Assembly (NCBI GenBank): GCA_012518515.1
Contig: JAAYRZ010000155.1
Location: forward strand, 1-43,553
DNA length: 43,553 nt
Origin: Alcaligenaceae bacterium
GTDB taxonomy: Bacteria > Pseudomonadota > Gammaproteobacteria > Burkholderiales > Burkholderiaceae_B
Direction: 5' to 3'
The translations under genes and the position numbers were made by a program. Below the pieces are notes generated by a model. That model worked only from the letters and a program-made list of their open reading frames with translations, was not told the DNA's origin and did no database searches. Below are positions 42,675 through 43,553 of this stretch, one piece after another. Within the stretch, counting starts at the first letter, position 1. Each line of letters begins with the position of its first letter.

Positions 42675-43553
42675 TTAGTTAGCAGTAGCAACACGCCAGA
42701 TCTGTTCAGCAGCTAATCGTGGCGTATCAATGGCTAAAGTTTTGTAGAGAGTTTCAAATTTACTTTTGGTTTCTTGGATATACTCTTTGTCTTCCAGGGC
42801 TCTAACGCAAGATTGCATTAACTTGTCTGGAGTTACTTCTTCCTGTAAATGTTCAGGTACAGCAAATTCACGTAAAAGAATATTTGGTAAACCAATCCAA
42901 GGCAATAAAGGTGCTGATTGTCCTGATTTCCAAGACATGATTTTTACCATGAGAGGCGATAAAATATAGGCAATAACCATCGGCTTTTTATAAAGAGCCA
43001 TTTCCAGAGAAGCAGTACCACTAGCTAGTAAAGAAGCATCACAAGCCTCCATTACATCTCGGGAGATTGGTTGTTGAGAGACATTTTTATCAAACAAATG
43101 CAAATTAGGTAGATTAATGTCTTTACTTAATTCTAAAAATTGCTGCTTACGTGCCTCATTGACTAAAGGTACTACAAACTGCATCTCAGGATACTTTTGA
43201 TGAAGTTTTTGTGCGGTCTCTAAAAAAACTTTAGTTAGCGCATTGACTTCAGATTTTCTACTGCCCGGTAAAATAGCTAACACAGCTTTATCAGGGTCTA
43301 AGCCCAAGCGAAGACGAGCAGCACGTGAATCTGGATTTTCGGGTATTTGTTGAGCTAAAGGATGACCAACAAATGTGACTGGCACCCCTTCTTTTTCATA
43401 TATATCTACTTCGAATGGAAATAGCACCAACATATGATCAACTGCACGGCGAATTTGCTCAATGCGTTGATAACGCCAAGCCCAGATAGATGGACTGACA
43501 AAATGTACGGTAGGAATTCCGCTCTTTTTAAGTTGTTCTTCTAAGCGCAAATT
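42675..43553 (-). CDS. lpxB: Lipid-A-disaccharide synthase, 3' part
   Basis: The frame is open to the right edge, so the N-terminal part (about 90 residues in E. coli LpxB) is missing. The visible 292 residues start [20 protein letters not shown] and contain the GT19 signatures [51 protein letters not shown] and [20 protein letters not shown]. LpxB joins UDP-2,3-diacylglucosamine and lipid X to make the lipid A disaccharide at the inner-membrane surface. An apparent TTG start near the edge is not real: the codon order matches the interior of the family. Confidence 0.96.
   Translation of the reverse strand, partial: NLRLEEQLKKSGIPTVHFVSPSIWAWRYQRIEQIRRAVDHMLVLFPFEVDIYEKEGVPVTFVGHPLAQQIPENPDSRAARLRLGLDPDKAVLAILPGSRKSEVNALTKVFLETAQKLHQKYPEMQFVVPLVNEARKQQFLELSKDINLPNLHLFDKNVSQQPISRDVMEACDASLLASGTASLEMALYKKPMVIAYILSPLMVKIMSWKSGQSAPLLPWIGLPNILLREFAVPEHLQEEVTPDKLMQSCVRALEDKEYIQETKSKFETLYKTLAIDTPRLAAEQIWRVATAN

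Noticed and set aside
43500..43550. TTG start for lpxB near the right edge
   Set aside because: The frame stays open to base 43553 and the residues match the interior of LpxB, so the gene is simply cut by the window edge.
1..43553. Mobile elements, CRISPR arrays, tRNA or rRNA genes
   Set aside because: No transposase or integrase motifs, no regularly spaced direct repeats and no tRNA- or rRNA-like sequence were noticed while reading. A dedicated search was not possible.

Overview
This is a conventional chromosomal window of an AT-rich (roughly low-40s % G+C by eye) Gram-negative bacterium. Several gene blocks point to the Betaproteobacteria, order Burkholderiales, most like a low-GC member of the Alcaligenaceae (an Oligella- or Taylorella-type genome; the genus is a guess). 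They are recG-oxyR, smpB/ratA-rnfH, mltG-tmk-holB-tatD-ankyrin facing ygfZ, lpxB-rnhB-trmH-ppsR/ppsA, and a Bug-type solute-binding protein. I see no tRNA, rRNA, insertion sequence, prophage or CRISPR array. No gene-free stretch exceeds 300 bases; the largest are 40084-40345 (ppsA/ppsR divergent region, with a terminator-like leader hairpin) and 25130-25349 (upstream of the formate dehydrogenase iron-sulfur gene).

Layout. 1-8411: the end of a YfaE-type ferredoxin, a YihY/BrkB membrane protein, a DUF2069 membrane protein, selO, aroC, ridA, recG and oxyR. 8428-15832 (minus): a seven-gene transcription unit made of one unusual gene that fuses an ECF-like sigma factor to an RskA-like membrane anti-sigma factor, followed by the Mrp/Pha cation/proton antiporter genes mrpAB (fused), C, D, E, F and G. 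15915-20142: an SDR oxidoreductase; a run of two related small exported proteins (one a lipoprotein) followed by a Bug-family binding protein; an M23 peptidase; and a YfcG-type glutathione transferase. 20164-27613: a molybdenum-cofactor island (moaD, moaE, mobA, moeA, moaC, mogA, moaA) enclosing fdhD and the beta and gamma subunits of a membrane formate dehydrogenase, without its catalytic alpha subunit. 27785-33183: an exported ankyrin protein, tatD, holB, tmk and mltG, facing ygfZ. 33238-37565: a hydroxyisobutyryl-CoA hydrolase-like gene, rnfH and ratA facing smpB, then SPFH, NfeD and FKBP genes. 37708-43553: ppsA facing its regulator ppsR, then a TrmH-family methyltransferase, rnhB and the 3' part of lpxB, which runs off the right edge.

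How the parts work together. The Moco genes make the bis-MGD cofactor, FdhD sulfurates it, and the FdnH/FdnI-like subunits would carry electrons from formate to quinone once a catalytic subunit encoded elsewhere is added. PpsR controls PpsA by reversible phosphorylation, and a hairpin plus U-tract in the ppsA leader suggests a second, transcriptional layer. The most unusual item is the sigma/anti-sigma fusion (14462-15832). Both halves are recognisable, a single membrane segment lies between cytoplasmic and probable periplasmic parts, and the gene sits directly upstream of mrpAB with its stop codon in the mrpAB ribosome-binding region. It therefore looks like a one-polypeptide membrane-tethered regulator dedicated to, or at least co-expressed with, cation/pH homeostasis.
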